In this document: positions 27,313 through 37,300 of the stretch, piece by piece
Layout: every line of letters starts with the position of its first letter
Numbering within the stretch: the first letter of the stretch is position 1
Origin: Silanimonas sp044377035
GTDB lineage: Bacteria > Pseudomonadota > Gammaproteobacteria > Xanthomonadales > Xanthomonadaceae
DNA length: 64,000 nt
Assembly (NCBI RefSeq): GCF_044377035.1
Contig: NZ_JBILJW010000006.1
Span: 1 to 64,000 of the forward strand
Direction: 5' to 3'
Program-made: the position numbers and the translations under genes
Notes under the pieces: model-generated
Databases searched by the model: none
The model's input: the letters and a program-made list of their open reading frames with translations, nothing else
Told to the model about the DNA's origin: nothing

Positions 27313-28326
27313 TCAGGCGAAATCGGCGTCCAGCACGATGCGGTAGCGAGCCTTGCCGCTGTGCAGGCGTTCGAAGGCGTCGTTGATCTTCGACATCTGG
27401 AAGCGCTCCACCTGCGGCGCGATCTCGTGGCGCGCGCAGAACTCCAGCATCTGCGAGGTCGTGGCCGGGCTGCCCAGCGGCGATCCGCTCACGGACTTCT
27501 GCCCGCCGATCAGGGCGAACGCTGGCACGGGAACGGGCTCGAGCACCGCGCCGACGAAGTGCAGGCGACCGTTCGGCGCGAGGGCGCCGAGGTACGCGCC
27601 CCACGGCAGGGTGACGTTGGCGGTGACGAGGATGAAGTCGAACTTGCCGGCCTCCTTGGCCAGCGCCTTCGCGTCGGTGCTCACCACCGCGCGGTGCGCG
27701 CCGAGGCGGATGGCTTCCTCGTGCTTCGATTCGCTGGAGGTGAAGGCCGTGACCTCGCAGCCCCAGGCATTGAGGAACTGCAGGGCGAGGTGGCCGAGGC
27801 CGCCGATGCCGACCACGCCCACGCGGTCGGTGGGCTTGATGCCGAAGTGGGCGATCGGACCGAACACGGTAATGCCGCCGCAGAGCAGGGGGCCGGCGCT
27901 TGCGGCATCGACGCCCTCGGGGATGGGCGTGGCCCAGACCCAGTGCGCGCGCACGCGCTCGCCGAAGCCGCCGTAACCGGAGACGATCAGGCCGCTCGAT
28001 TTGCCGCACACGTTGTGCTGGCCGGACAGGCATTGTTCGCAGGCCATGCAGCTGCTCTGGTACCAGCCGATGCCCACGCGGTCGCCGACCTTGACGCGCT
28101 TGGCTTCCGGTCCGACCGCGACGACGCGGCCGATGGCTTCATGGCCGGGCACCAGCGGGTAGCGGGCATTGCCCCAGTCGTTGTTGACCATGCTGAGGTC
28201 GGAATGGCAGAGGCCGCAGTGCTCCACCTGCACCTCGACGAATTCCGGCGGCAGTGGACCGGCGTCGTACTCGAAGGCCTGCAGGGCGCCCTTGGAGGCG
28301 GTGGCGGCGTAGGCACGGATGGGCAT
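27313..28326 (-). CDS. zinc-dependent alcohol dehydrogenase, YahK/CAD type
   Basis: 337 residues of the medium-chain dehydrogenase family. Catalytic zinc: Cys in HCGLCHSD and PGHEAIG; structural zinc: four cysteines in SSCMACEQCLSGQHNVC; NADP-binding loop GIGGLGHLALQF. It resembles E. coli YahK, an NADPH-dependent aldehyde reductase of broad range. The ATG at 28326 is chosen; the frame runs open for 28 more codons upstream without a better start. Confidence 0.9.
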   Translation of the reverse strand: MPIRAYAATASKGALQAFEYDAGPLPPEFVEVQVEHCGLCHSDLSMVNNDWGNARYPLVPGHEAIGRVVAVGPEAKRVKVGDRVGIGWYQSSCMACEQCLSGQHNVCGKSSGLIVSGYGGFGERVRAHWVWATPIPEGVDAASAGPLLCGGITVFGPIAHFGIKPTDRVGVVGIGGLGHLALQFLNAWGCEVTAFTSSESKHEEAIRLGAHRAVVSTDAKALAKEAGKFDFILVTANVTLPWGAYLGALAPNGRLHFVGAVLEPVPVPAFALIGGQKSVSGSPLGSPATTSQMLEFCARHEIAPQVERFQMSKINDAFERLHSGKARYRIVLDADFA

Positions 28327-28478
28327 GGGCGTCACTCGTTGTGGGGACACGCGGGAGTCTGCGCCTCGCCGATGGCAATGCAAGCGACCCCGTGCCCCAG
28401 CTTCCGGCACTGGAGCCGTCGGGGCCGTCCGGTGACGCTTGTCGGAGTACCGCTGTTTTCCTTTTCGGGAGCCATGCG

Positions 28479-28691
28479 ATGAAAATTCTGTTGGTCATGC
28501 TGGGCGTTGGCTTGGTGCTTCTGGTGTCGGTCGTCGTGCTGGCGAAGCGGCGAAGGGCGCCGGCGTCCCAGTCCGGCGGGCAGGCCGATGCCTTGCCAGC
28601 GATCGGCGCGACGAGTGCGTCCTGCGGCCGCGGAAGCGATGGCGCCTGCAGCGGCGACGGTGATGGCGGCGGAGGAGGCGGCGGGGACTGA
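28479..28691 (+). CDS. small membrane protein with glycine-rich cysteine-containing tail
   Basis: A 70-residue hypothetical protein: one N-terminal membrane segment (about 2-22), a basic patch KRRR, then a tail of Gly, Asp, Ser and two Cys ending in a run of glycines. There is a GGGAG at 28467-28471, 7 bases before the ATG, a fair ribosome-binding site. No family is recognised. The charged residues after the helix predict a cytoplasmic tail. A coding gene is likely because of the start context and membrane segment, but the low-complexity end limits certainty. Confidence 0.5.
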   Translation: MKILLVMLGVGLVLLVSVVVLAKRRRAPASQSGGQADALPAIGATSASCGRGSDGACSGDGDGGGGGGGD

Positions 28692-28732
28692 ACAGCGGGC
28701 GCGGCCCGGGCACGATGCCCCGCAGCCGCGCG

Positions 28733-28738
28733 TACAAT
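28733..28738 (+). promoter_or_regulatory. candidate -10 of the queA-tgt unit
   Basis: TACAAT, a 5/6 match to the -10 consensus, 55 bases before the queA ATG. The expected -35 position (28710-28715) shows no match to TTGACA. Confidence 0.3.
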
Positions 28739-28793
28739 CACGCCCCCGCGCCGCGAGGCGCCCGCTGGAGGGCCGGCCTGTCAAGCCGATCCG

Positions 28794-29834
28794 ATGAAGA
28801 AGTCCGATTTCCATTACGACCTGCCGCCGGAACTGATCGCGCAGGCCCCGCTGGCCGAGCGTTCGGCCTCCCGCTTGCTGCACGTGCCCGCGTCGCCCGC
28901 CGCACTGGTCGACCTGCACGTGCGCGACCTGCCGTCGCTGCTGCAGCCCGGCGACCTGCTGGTCTTCAACGACACGCGCGTGATCCCGGCGCGCCTTTAC
29001 GGGAAGAAGGCCACCGGTGGGCGCGTCGAGGTCCTGCTCGAACGCGTGACCGGCGCGCATGAGGTGCGTGCGCAGGTTGGTGCGAGCAAATCGCCGAAGC
29101 CCGACAGCACGATCACGCTCGACGACGGCACCGTGGTGACGGTGCTCGGCCGCGACGGCGAGTTCTACCGCCTGCGTTTCGAGACCACCGAGCCGCTGGA
29201 GAAGGTGCTGCTGCGTGCCGGCCGCATGCCGCTGCCGCCCTATATCCAGCGCGAGGCGGACATCAGCGACGACGAGCGCTACCAGACCGTGTTCTCGAAG
29301 CACGTGGGCGCCGTGGCGGCGCCGACCGCCGGCCTGCACTTCGACGAGTCCTTGCTCTCGGCCTTGCAGGCGCGCGGCATCGAGTTCGGGCACATCACGT
29401 TGCACGTGGGCGCCGGGACGTTCCAGCCGATGCGCGCCGAGCACGTGAAGGACCACGTGATGCACCGCGAGTGGCTGAATGTCGGCGCGGAACTGTGCCA
29501 GCAGATCCGCCAGACGAAGGCCCGCGGCGGCCGCGTGATCGCCGTGGGCACCACGGTGATCCGCGCGCTGGAGACGGCATTCCGCGACGGTGAGGTGCTG
29601 CCCTTCGCCGGCGACACACAAATCTTCATCACGCCGGGGCATCGCATCCGCTCGGCCGACGCGCTGTTCACCAACTTCCACCTGCCGGAATCGACGCTGA
29701 TGATGCTGGTCAGCGCGTTCGCCGGCTTCGACCGGATCATGGCGGCCTACCGCCACGCGGTGCAGCAGCGCTACCGTTTCTTCAGCTACGGCGATGCGAT
29801 GTTGCTGTGGCCTTCGGCGGAGGAGGGCGCATGA
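28794..29834 (+). CDS. queA: tRNA preQ1(34) S-adenosylmethionine ribosyltransferase-isomerase
   Basis: 346 residues; transfers and rearranges the ribosyl part of SAM onto preQ1 at the wobble base of tRNA, giving epoxyqueuosine. It matches the family end to end: FHYDLPPELIAQAPLAERSASRLL, LVFNDTRVIPARLYG, AAPTAGLHFDE, HITLHVGAGTFQP. Usual length. ATGA overlaps tgt by 4 bases, and both act in the queuosine pathway in sequence (Tgt first). Confidence 0.96.
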   Translation: MKKSDFHYDLPPELIAQAPLAERSASRLLHVPASPAALVDLHVRDLPSLLQPGDLLVFNDTRVIPARLYGKKATGGRVEVLLERVTGAHEVRAQVGASKSPKPDSTITLDDGTVVTVLGRDGEFYRLRFETTEPLEKVLLRAGRMPLPPYIQREADISDDERYQTVFSKHVGAVAAPTAGLHFDESLLSALQARGIEFGHITLHVGAGTFQPMRAEHVKDHVMHREWLNVGAELCQQIRQTKARGGRVIAVGTTVIRALETAFRDGEVLPFAGDTQIFITPGHRIRSADALFTNFHLPESTLMMLVSAFAGFDRIMAAYRHAVQQRYRFFSYGDAMLLWPSAEEGA

Positions 29835-30952
29835 GCCGCATGACGTTCCAGAAGCTGGGCTCCGACGGCACGGCACGCCGCGGCCGGATCACTTTCCCGC
29901 GCGGCACCATCGAGACGCCGGCCTTCATGCCGGTGGGCACCTACGGCACGGTGAAGGCCATGCGGCCGGCCGAGGTCGAGGCGCTGGGTGCCGAGATCAT
30001 CCTCGGCAACACCTTCCACCTGTACCTGCGGCCCGGCCTCGAGGTGATGGAAGCCCACGGCGGCCTGCACGGCTTCACGAAGTGGCAGAAGCCCATCCTC
30101 ACCGACTCCGGCGGGTTCCAAGTGTTCTCGCTGGCGCACAAGCGCAAGATCACCGAGGCCGGCGTGACCTTCGCCTCGCCCGTGGATGGCCGCAAGGTCT
30201 TCCTTGGGCCCGAAGAGAGCATGCACATCCAGCGCGTGCTGGGCTCGGACATCGTGATGATCTTCGACGAGTGCACGCCGTACCCGGCCACCGAGAAGGT
30301 GGCCCGCGCCTCGATGGAGCTCAGCCTGCGCTGGGCCGAGCGCTCGAAGAAAGCCCACGAGGGCAACGACGCCGCGCTCTTCGGCATCGTGCAGGGCGGG
30401 GTTTACCCCGAACTGCGCACGCGTTCGGCGGAAGGGCTCAAGGCCATCGGCTTCGACGGTTACGCGGTGGGCGGCCTCGCGGTGGGCGAGCCCGCGGCCG
30501 AGCGCGAGCACACGCTGGAGGCCATCTGCCCACAGTTGCCCGAGGACAAGCCACGCTACCTGATGGGCGTGGGCAAGCCGGAGGACATCGTCGAGGCGGT
30601 GGCCCGTGGCATCGACATGTTCGACTGCGTGATGCCGACGCGGAACGCCCGTAACGGCCACTACTTCACCGATTTTGGCCAGGTGCGCATCCGCAACCAG
30701 AAGTACGAACACGACCTGCGCCCCATCGAGCCCGGCTGCGACTGCGCCACCTGCACGGGCGGCTTCACCCGCAGCTACCTGCGCCACCTCGACAAGTGCA
30801 ACGAGATCCTGGGTTCGATGCTGGCCACCACCCACAACCTGCGCTACTACGTGCGGCTCATGGAGCGGATCCGGGTGGCCATCGAGCAGGGGCGGTTCGC
30901 CGAATTCCGTGAAGGCTTCTACCGCGCCCGGGAGGCCGGTGAGCCGGCCTGA
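29831..30952 (+). CDS. tgt: tRNA-guanine transglycosylase
   Basis: 373 residues (E. coli Tgt is 375); exchanges G34 of tRNA-Asp, -Asn, -His and -Tyr for preQ1. Catalytic regions: LTDSGGFQVFSL and MFDCVMPTRNARNGH, which holds the nucleophilic aspartate. Zinc site: CDCATC and the histidine of SYLRHL. The ATG at 29831 is chosen over an in-frame one eight codons earlier because of the ATGA overlap with queA. Confidence 0.96.
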   Translation: MSRMTFQKLGSDGTARRGRITFPRGTIETPAFMPVGTYGTVKAMRPAEVEALGAEIILGNTFHLYLRPGLEVMEAHGGLHGFTKWQKPILTDSGGFQVFSLAHKRKITEAGVTFASPVDGRKVFLGPEESMHIQRVLGSDIVMIFDECTPYPATEKVARASMELSLRWAERSKKAHEGNDAALFGIVQGGVYPELRTRSAEGLKAIGFDGYAVGGLAVGEPAAEREHTLEAICPQLPEDKPRYLMGVGKPEDIVEAVARGIDMFDCVMPTRNARNGHYFTDFGQVRIRNQKYEHDLRPIEPGCDCATCTGGFTRSYLRHLDKCNEILGSMLATTHNLRYYVRLMERIRVAIEQGRFAEFREGFYRAREAGEPA

Positions 30953-31006
30953 ACGCCCGCCGTGGCATACTTCGCGGCTGTTTGGCCTTCTGGAAGCCCC
31001 AAGCCC

Positions 31007-31351
31007 ATGTCCCTGCTCGACCTGCTGATCCCCGCCGCCCACGCCCAAGCCGCCGCCGGTGCTCCCGCCCAGCCGAGCCCCTGGCCCAGCGTCATCATGC
31101 TCGGCGCGGTGTTCGTGCTGATGTACTTCATGATGATCCGCCCGCAGATGAAGCGGCAGAAGGAACACCGCCAGATGGTGGAAAAGCTGGCGAAGGGCGA
31201 CGAGATCGTCACCAGCGGCGGCATCGCCGGCCGCATCGACGACGTCGGCGAGAGCTTCATCACCGTCGAGATCGCCGAAGGCACCAAGGTGAAGCTGCAG
31301 AAGGGCGCCATCAACGCCGTCCTGCCCAAGGGCACCTTGAAGTCCCTCTGA
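31007..31351 (+). CDS. yajC: Sec translocon accessory subunit YajC
   Basis: 114 residues: one membrane segment (about 27-46, MLGAVFVLMYFMMIRP) followed by a cytoplasmic domain with the family signature EIVTSGGIAGRIDDVGE. It joins SecD and SecF in the accessory complex of the Sec export channel. The ATG at 31007 is the second in frame; the first lies in poor context 15 codons upstream. A hairpin separates it from secD. Confidence 0.93.
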   Translation: MSLLDLLIPAAHAQAAAGAPAQPSPWPSVIMLGAVFVLMYFMMIRPQMKRQKEHRQMVEKLAKGDEIVTSGGIAGRIDDVGESFITVEIAEGTKVKLQKGAINAVLPKGTLKSL

Positions 31352-31364
31352 TCGCCCCCATCAC

Positions 31365-31386
31365 GCCGGCTTCATGCCGGCTTTTT
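31365..31386 (+). terminator. intercistronic hairpin between yajC and secD
   Basis: GCCGGC-TTCAT-GCCGGC followed by five T's (31382-31386). The stem is only 6 bp, but the T-run is good. It may partly end yajC transcripts and so lower secD/secF expression relative to yajC. Confidence 0.5.
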
Positions 31387-31417
31387 GGTCGGCGCCCCGC
31401 CGGCCTGAAGTGACGCC

Positions 31418-33295
31418 ATGCTCGAATACGCACGCTGGAAATACGTCGTCGCCCTGATCGTGCTGCTCGCCAGCACGCTTTACGCGCTCCCCAACCTCTA
31501 CCCGCAGGACGCGGCGGTGCAGATCACCGCGAACCGCGGCTTCGCCGTCGACGACGCGCTCGACGCCCGCGTCGAGGCCCTGCTGAAGGACGCCGGGGTC
31601 GCGACGAAGTCGGTGCAGAAGGAAGGCGAGAGCCTGCTGGTTCGCCTCGATGCCGCTGACCAGCTGCGCGCCGCCGAGCTGCTGCGCCCCGCGCTGGAGC
31701 AGGGTTACACCGTCGCGCAGAACCTCGCGTCGACCGTGCCGGATTGGCTCGACATGTTCGGCGCCAGCCCGATGCGCCTCGGCCTCGACCTGCAGGGCGG
31801 CGTGCACTTCCTGCTCCAGGTCGACCAGAAGGCCGCCCTCGAGAAGCGCGAGAACAGCTACGCCGAACAGATCCGCGTGGTGCTGCGCGAGCAGAAGATC
31901 CCGTCGCAGGAAGTCACGGTTCGCCCGAACGACATCCTCGTGCGCCTCTCCCGCGCCGAGGACCTGTCCAAGGCGCTGAGCGTTGTCGCCGTGGACGCCC
32001 CCGAACTGCAGCTGCAGCCGCTCCGTGGCAGTGCCGGCCCAGGCTTCACCGCCAGCATCGCGCCGGCCGCGCTGCAGGCCCTGCTCACCGAGACCATCAA
32101 CCAGAACGTTTCGATCCTGCGCAATCGCATCAACGCGCTGGGCGTGGCCGAGCCGATCGTCACCCGCCAGGGTGATTCGCGCATCGTCGTTCAGCTGCCC
32201 GGCGTGCAGGACACGGCCCTGGCCAAGCGCCTGATCGGCTCGACGGCGACGCTGGAGTATCGCGCCGCCCTGTTGACGGCCACCGACGCGATCGAAGCCG
32301 AACGCAGCGGCCGCGTGCCGCCGGAAGGCCGCATCTACTACATGCGCGAGCGCAATCCGGACGGCAGCCGCATCCCGGTGGTGCTGGCCAAGCGCGTGAT
32401 CGCCGCCGGCGACCAGCTCGTGGCCGCCACCTCGATCACCGACCCGGAGTCCGGCACACCGGGCGTGTCGGTCACGCTGAACGCCTCGGCCGGCCAGCGC
32501 ATGTTCGACTTCACCTCGCAGAACGTCGGCAAGCCGATGGCGGTGGTGTACATCGAGCGCGTGCCGGAAGTGCGCATCGTCGATGGCCAGGAAGTGCGCG
32601 GCACCAAGGTGACGGAAGAGATCATCAGCCTCGCTTCGATCCGCGGCGTGTTCAGCCGCAACTTCCAGACCACCGGCCTCGAGAGCCCGCAGGAAGCCCA
32701 GCAACTCGCCCTGCTGCTCCGTTCGGGCGCGCTGGCCGCGCCGATGGAGTTCGCCGAGGAGCGCATCATCGGCCCGTCGCTGGGCGCCGAGAACATCGCC
32801 CGCGGCCTCGAGTCGATCGCCGCCTCGTTCGTGCTCGTGCTCGTGTTCTTCGTCATCTACTACCGGATGTTCGGCGTCATCACCAACATCGCGCTGCTGC
32901 TCAACCTGCTGATGCTGGTTGCGGTGATGTCGATCGTCGGCGCCACGCTGTCGCTGCCCGGCCTCGCCGGCATCGCGCTCACCGTCGGCCTGTCCGTCGA
33001 CGCGAACGTGCTGATCAACGAGCGCATCCGCGAGGAGCTTCGTGCCGGCAATACGCCGCTGAACGCCATCGCCACCGGCTACGAGAAGGCCGCCGGCACC
33101 ATTGCTGATGCCAACGTCACCGCGCTGCTCGCTGGCATCGCGCTGTTCGTTTTCGGCACCGGCCCGGTGAAGGGCTTCGCCCTGTCGCTGATCATCGGCA
33201 TCCTGACCTCGATGTACACCGCGGTGTCGGTGTCGCGCGGCGTCGCCACCCTCATCTACGGCCGCCGCCGCAAGCTGGCCGGCCTGGCGATCTGA
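31418..33295 (+). CDS. secD: protein translocase subunit SecD
   Basis: 625 residues (E. coli 615): an N-terminal membrane segment, a large periplasmic part with LGLDLQGGVHFLLQVD and QNVSILRNRINALGVAEP, and a C-terminal group of five membrane segments (about 470-620) with LTVGLSVDANVLINERIREE. With SecF it uses the proton gradient to pull exported proteins through SecYEG. secF follows after 13 bases. Confidence 0.96.
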   Translation: MLEYARWKYVVALIVLLASTLYALPNLYPQDAAVQITANRGFAVDDALDARVEALLKDAGVATKSVQKEGESLLVRLDAADQLRAAELLRPALEQGYTVAQNLASTVPDWLDMFGASPMRLGLDLQGGVHFLLQVDQKAALEKRENSYAEQIRVVLREQKIPSQEVTVRPNDILVRLSRAEDLSKALSVVAVDAPELQLQPLRGSAGPGFTASIAPAALQALLTETINQNVSILRNRINALGVAEPIVTRQGDSRIVVQLPGVQDTALAKRLIGSTATLEYRAALLTATDAIEAERSGRVPPEGRIYYMRERNPDGSRIPVVLAKRVIAAGDQLVAATSITDPESGTPGVSVTLNASAGQRMFDFTSQNVGKPMAVVYIERVPEVRIVDGQEVRGTKVTEEIISLASIRGVFSRNFQTTGLESPQEAQQLALLLRSGALAAPMEFAEERIIGPSLGAENIARGLESIAASFVLVLVFFVIYYRMFGVITNIALLLNLLMLVAVMSIVGATLSLPGLAGIALTVGLSVDANVLINERIREELRAGNTPLNAIATGYEKAAGTIADANVTALLAGIALFVFGTGPVKGFALSLIIGILTSMYTAVSVSRGVATLIYGRRRKLAGLAI

Positions 33296-33308
33296 CCGGA
33301 GTTTCCCC

Positions 33309-34271
33309 GTGTTCCGACTCATCCCGTTCGATACGAACTACGACATCCTGCGCTGGCGCCTGCCGTCGCTGGCCATCGCCCTTGCGCTGATGGTCGCGGC
33401 CCTGGTGCTGATCCCGATGAAGGGCTTCAACTTCGCGCTCGACTTCACCGGCGGCACCGTCGCCGAGCTGAAGTTCGAGAAGGAACCCGACCTGGAGCGC
33501 GTCCGCGCGGCCCTCGAAGGCGCCGGCTACAGCAACCCGGTGGTGCAGACCTTCGGCGCGGCCAACGACATCGTGGTGCGCCTGCAGCCGCGCGAAGCCG
33601 AGGCGGGCGAAGCGGCGCTCCAGGAAAGCGCGGCGGCGACCGGTGGCGCGATCGCCGACCTGCTCGGCGAGCCCGGCAACAGCGTGACGGTCGTGCGCTC
33701 GGATTTCGTCGGCCCGCAGGTGGGCAAGGAGCTGGCCGAGAACGGCGTGTTGGCGATGTTCTTCGTGATCGTCGGCTTCCTCGTCTACATCACCTTCCGC
33801 TTCGAGTGGAAGTTCGCCGTGGCGGCCATCATCACGACCCTCCACGACGTGGTGCTGGTGGTGGGCTGGTTCGCGCTGACGCAGCACGAGTTCGACCTGA
33901 TCGTGCTGGCCGGCGTGCTGTCGGTGATGGGCTACTCGATCAACGACACCATCGTGGTGTTCGACCGCGTGCGCGAGAACTTCCGTGGCCTGCACCATGT
34001 CAGCGCCAATGAGGTGCTGAACCGCTCGATCAACCAGACCCTTTCGCGCACGATCATCACCTCGGTGGTGGCGTTCCTGACCGTGCTGGCGCTCTACCTG
34101 TACGGCGGTGCGAGCCTCGAGGGCATGGCCGAAGCGCAGATGCTCGGCATCATCATCGGCACGCTGTCCTCGATCTTCGTGGCCTGCCCGCTGTTGATCT
34201 GGCTGAACGTCACCAAGCAGGACCTGCTGCCGAAGGCGAAGGACGACAGCGAGCTCGATCGCCGTCCCTGA
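33309..34271 (+). CDS. secF: protein translocase subunit SecF
   Basis: 320 residues (E. coli 323): N-terminal membrane segment, ALDFTGGTVAELKFE, then five membrane segments with SVMGYSINDTIVVFDRVREN, the family signature. Partner of SecD. The GTG start at 33309 follows a GGAG at 33298-33301. A hairpin downstream ends the operon. Confidence 0.96.
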   Translation: MFRLIPFDTNYDILRWRLPSLAIALALMVAALVLIPMKGFNFALDFTGGTVAELKFEKEPDLERVRAALEGAGYSNPVVQTFGAANDIVVRLQPREAEAGEAALQESAAATGGAIADLLGEPGNSVTVVRSDFVGPQVGKELAENGVLAMFFVIVGFLVYITFRFEWKFAVAAIITTLHDVVLVVGWFALTQHEFDLIVLAGVLSVMGYSINDTIVVFDRVRENFRGLHHVSANEVLNRSINQTLSRTIITSVVAFLTVLALYLYGGASLEGMAEAQMLGIIIGTLSSIFVACPLLIWLNVTKQDLLPKAKDDSELDRRP

Positions 34272-34293
34272 TTCGTTGCATGGTTTCGCATTC

Positions 34294-34321
34294 GAAGGCC
34301 GCGGAGCGATCCGCGGCCTTC
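34294..34321 (+). terminator. terminator after secF
   Basis: A perfect 12-bp stem (GAAGGCCGCGGA with TCCGCGGCCTTC) and a GCGA tetraloop. The tail GTCGTTCC is only partly T-rich. It separates the sec operon from the propeller-GGDEF gene. Confidence 0.65.
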
Positions 34322-34366
34322 GTCGTTCCGGGTACAGTGACGCCCTCGGCGCAGAGGGGAGCGAGG

Positions 34367-37300
34367 ATGACGGGACGCTCGGCGTGGTCAGGTGGTTCGG
34401 AGCGATGGGGCGTGGCGCGGCGCTTGCCCGCGTGGCGGCATGCGCTCCGTGGCCTGGTCCTCGCGTTCGGTCTCATCGGCGTTGTTCCGTCGGTCTCTGC
34501 GTCGGTGGCCCCGGCGGCCCCGCTGATGTTCGAGCGCGTCGGCGACGTCGAGCAGGTGCCGGAAGGGGTCGTGACCGGCCTCGCGCAGGACGGGCAGGGC
34601 CTGCTGTGGATCGCCACCACCGGTGGCCTCGTGCGTTACGACGGCTACCGCTTTCGCCTCTACCAGACACAGCCCGACGACCCGTCCAGCCTTCCGGGCA
34701 ACGTGGTGCGCGTGGTGCACCGCGCCCGCGACGGGCGCATCTGGGTGGGCACCGAGTCCGAGGGCGTGGCACGGTATGACGCCGCGACGGATCGCTTCGA
34801 ACGCTTCGGCGAGGCGGAAGGCGTTCGCCTGCTGCCCATCCGTGCGCTGGCCGACGATGCCGAGGGCGGAATCTGGATCGGTTCGACGGGCGGCGGTCTG
34901 ACCCGGCTCGATCCGAGCACGCGCCGCTCGGAAGTCTGGCGCCACGACCCGACATCGTCGATCTCCTTGCCCGATGACCGCATCTCGGCGATGCATGTCG
35001 ATCGCGACGGCCATCTCTGGGTGGGGACCTGGCGGGGCCTCGTGCGACGCCGAGCGGGGACGGAAGTCTTCGAGCGGGTGCTTTCCGACGAGGGCGATCC
35101 ACTGGGCTTCGCCAATGCGCGCATCCGCGCCATCGCCCAGATCGCGTCCGGTGACCTCTGGGTGGGGGCGCAGCAGGGCCAGGTCGCGGTGCTGCCCTAC
35201 GCGGTGGTCACCGCTACCGGGGCGCCGTCTCCGGGGGTAGTGCGGCGCTGGTTGGGCACCGGCATCAGCTCGGTGGCCGAGCCGCTGCCGGGCGAGGTGT
35301 GGGTGGGTCACCCCGGCGGCATCGATGTGCATGCGGCGGAGGACGCGCGCTTGCTGCGGCCCATCCGCGCCGTGCCGGGCCAGGCCCTCGGGCTGGATCC
35401 GGCCGAGGTGCGCGCGCTGCTGGTCGACGACTCCGGCCTGCTCTGGGTGGGCAGCTTCGGTGGCGGCGTGCAGCGCACCGATCCGCGACCAAGGGGGCTG
35501 CTGAGCCGGCGCTACCAGCCCGGGGTCGATCCCGCGATGGCCCAGTTCAACGTGCTGACCATGGGCGAGGACAACGACGGCGGGCTGTGGCTCGGCTTGG
35601 CCGGCGTGGGCGTGGTGCGCATGGGCGCCGATCTCGCCTTGCGCGAGCTCCTGCGGCCGGGCGGCTCCGAGGCTGGTGCCTTCGAGGGCGACCAACCGTC
35701 GGGCGTGGCGGCCGGGGTGGATGGCAGCCTGTGGGTCGGGACCGAACGCGGGCTCTTCCTGCGTCGCAGCGGCAGGTCGGAATTCCAGCGCGTGGCGGGC
35801 CCCGAGTTCCTCGAGGGTTCGGCGGTGCGTCGCTTGTGGCCGGCTGCGGACGGCGGCCTCTGGGTGGGCACTGCCGATGGCCTGTTCGCCGTCGATGCCC
35901 AGGGCGGCACGCCGCAACGCATCGGCGACGCGGACGATCGGCGCGTCGAAGGCAGCGTCGAGGCAATGGCCTTCGATGCCGGCGGAGCGTGGGTCGGCGG
36001 CAGTTCCGGCCTGTTCTGGCTGGATACGGTGCAGCGGACGCTGCGCCGCGTCGAGACGCGCTTGGACGGCGAGGCGCACGCGTTCGACGTCAATGGGGTG
36101 CTCGTCGATCGGCAGGGCCGGCTCTGGGTGGATGCCGACGGACTGCACCGTGCCATCGGCCGGGCGGACGCTGCCGTCGATTTCGAGGCCATCAGCGCCC
36201 GCCACGGCGAGGGCGGCGTGAGCTTCGGCGCCAACCTGCTCGACGATGCGGACGGCCGGATCTGGAGCCAGCGCGCCCTCTACGATCCGGCCACGGACCG
36301 GTTCCGTCAGCTTTTGCCGATCGATGGCGCGCAGGTGGGCACGGGGTGGTTCCGCTCCTACGCCCGCTTCGGCGACGGCCGCCTGGCGTACGGCGGCCGC
36401 GAGGGCGTGCTGGTGGTGAGGCCGGAAGCCTTCGTGCCGTGGTCCTTCGCGCCACCGGTGGTGGTGACGGATGTCTACGTCGATGGCCGCCGACAGCCGG
36501 TCGGTCCGATGGCCGGCGAGTTCCGCGTTCCGGCCGGCGGGCGCGGATTCACCATCGAGTTCGCCTCGCTGGACTACAGCGCCGCCACGCGAAACCACCA
36601 TCGCTATCGCCTCGAGGGCGTGGACCGGGAGTGGGTGGAGGCCAACCATGAGAGCCGCGTGGCCGCGTACGGCAACCTCTGGCCGGGGCGCTACCGCTTC
36701 TTCGTTCAGGGCGGCAATCGCAGCGGCGAGTGGAGCGAGGCACGGGAAGCCTTGACGATCGTCGTCGAGCCGCGCTGGTGGCAGACGCCCGCATTCGTGC
36801 TGCTCGCCTTCGCCCTCGCGGCCCTCGCGACCACCCTGCTGGTGCGCTGGCGCACGCGGGCCCTCGAGCGGGCACGCATGACGCTGGAGCAGGAAGTGGA
36901 GCGGCGCACGGCGGAGCTGCGTGTCCTGTCGGAAGCGCTACGCGTGCGGACCCGCGAGTTCGAGGAGGCCAGCCTCACCGACCCGCTCACGGGCCTGCGC
37001 AACCGCCGCTTCATGTCGCTGCAGATGGCTTCGGAGATGGCGCTCTGGGTCCGACGGAAGGCGCACCCGCCCGCCACCGAAGCGGCGAACGACATGGTGG
37101 TGTTCCTGATCGACGTCGATCACTTCAAGGCGGTCAACGACCGCCACGGCCACGCGGCCGGCGACGAACTGTTGCGCCAGTTCTCGGAGCGTCTGCGCGC
37201 CGTGTTCCGGTCGAGCGACCACCTGGTGCGCTGGGGCGGCGAGGAGTTCCTCGTGGTCGCTCGCGACACGCAGCGTGAGCGTGCGGCCGAGTTGGCGGAG

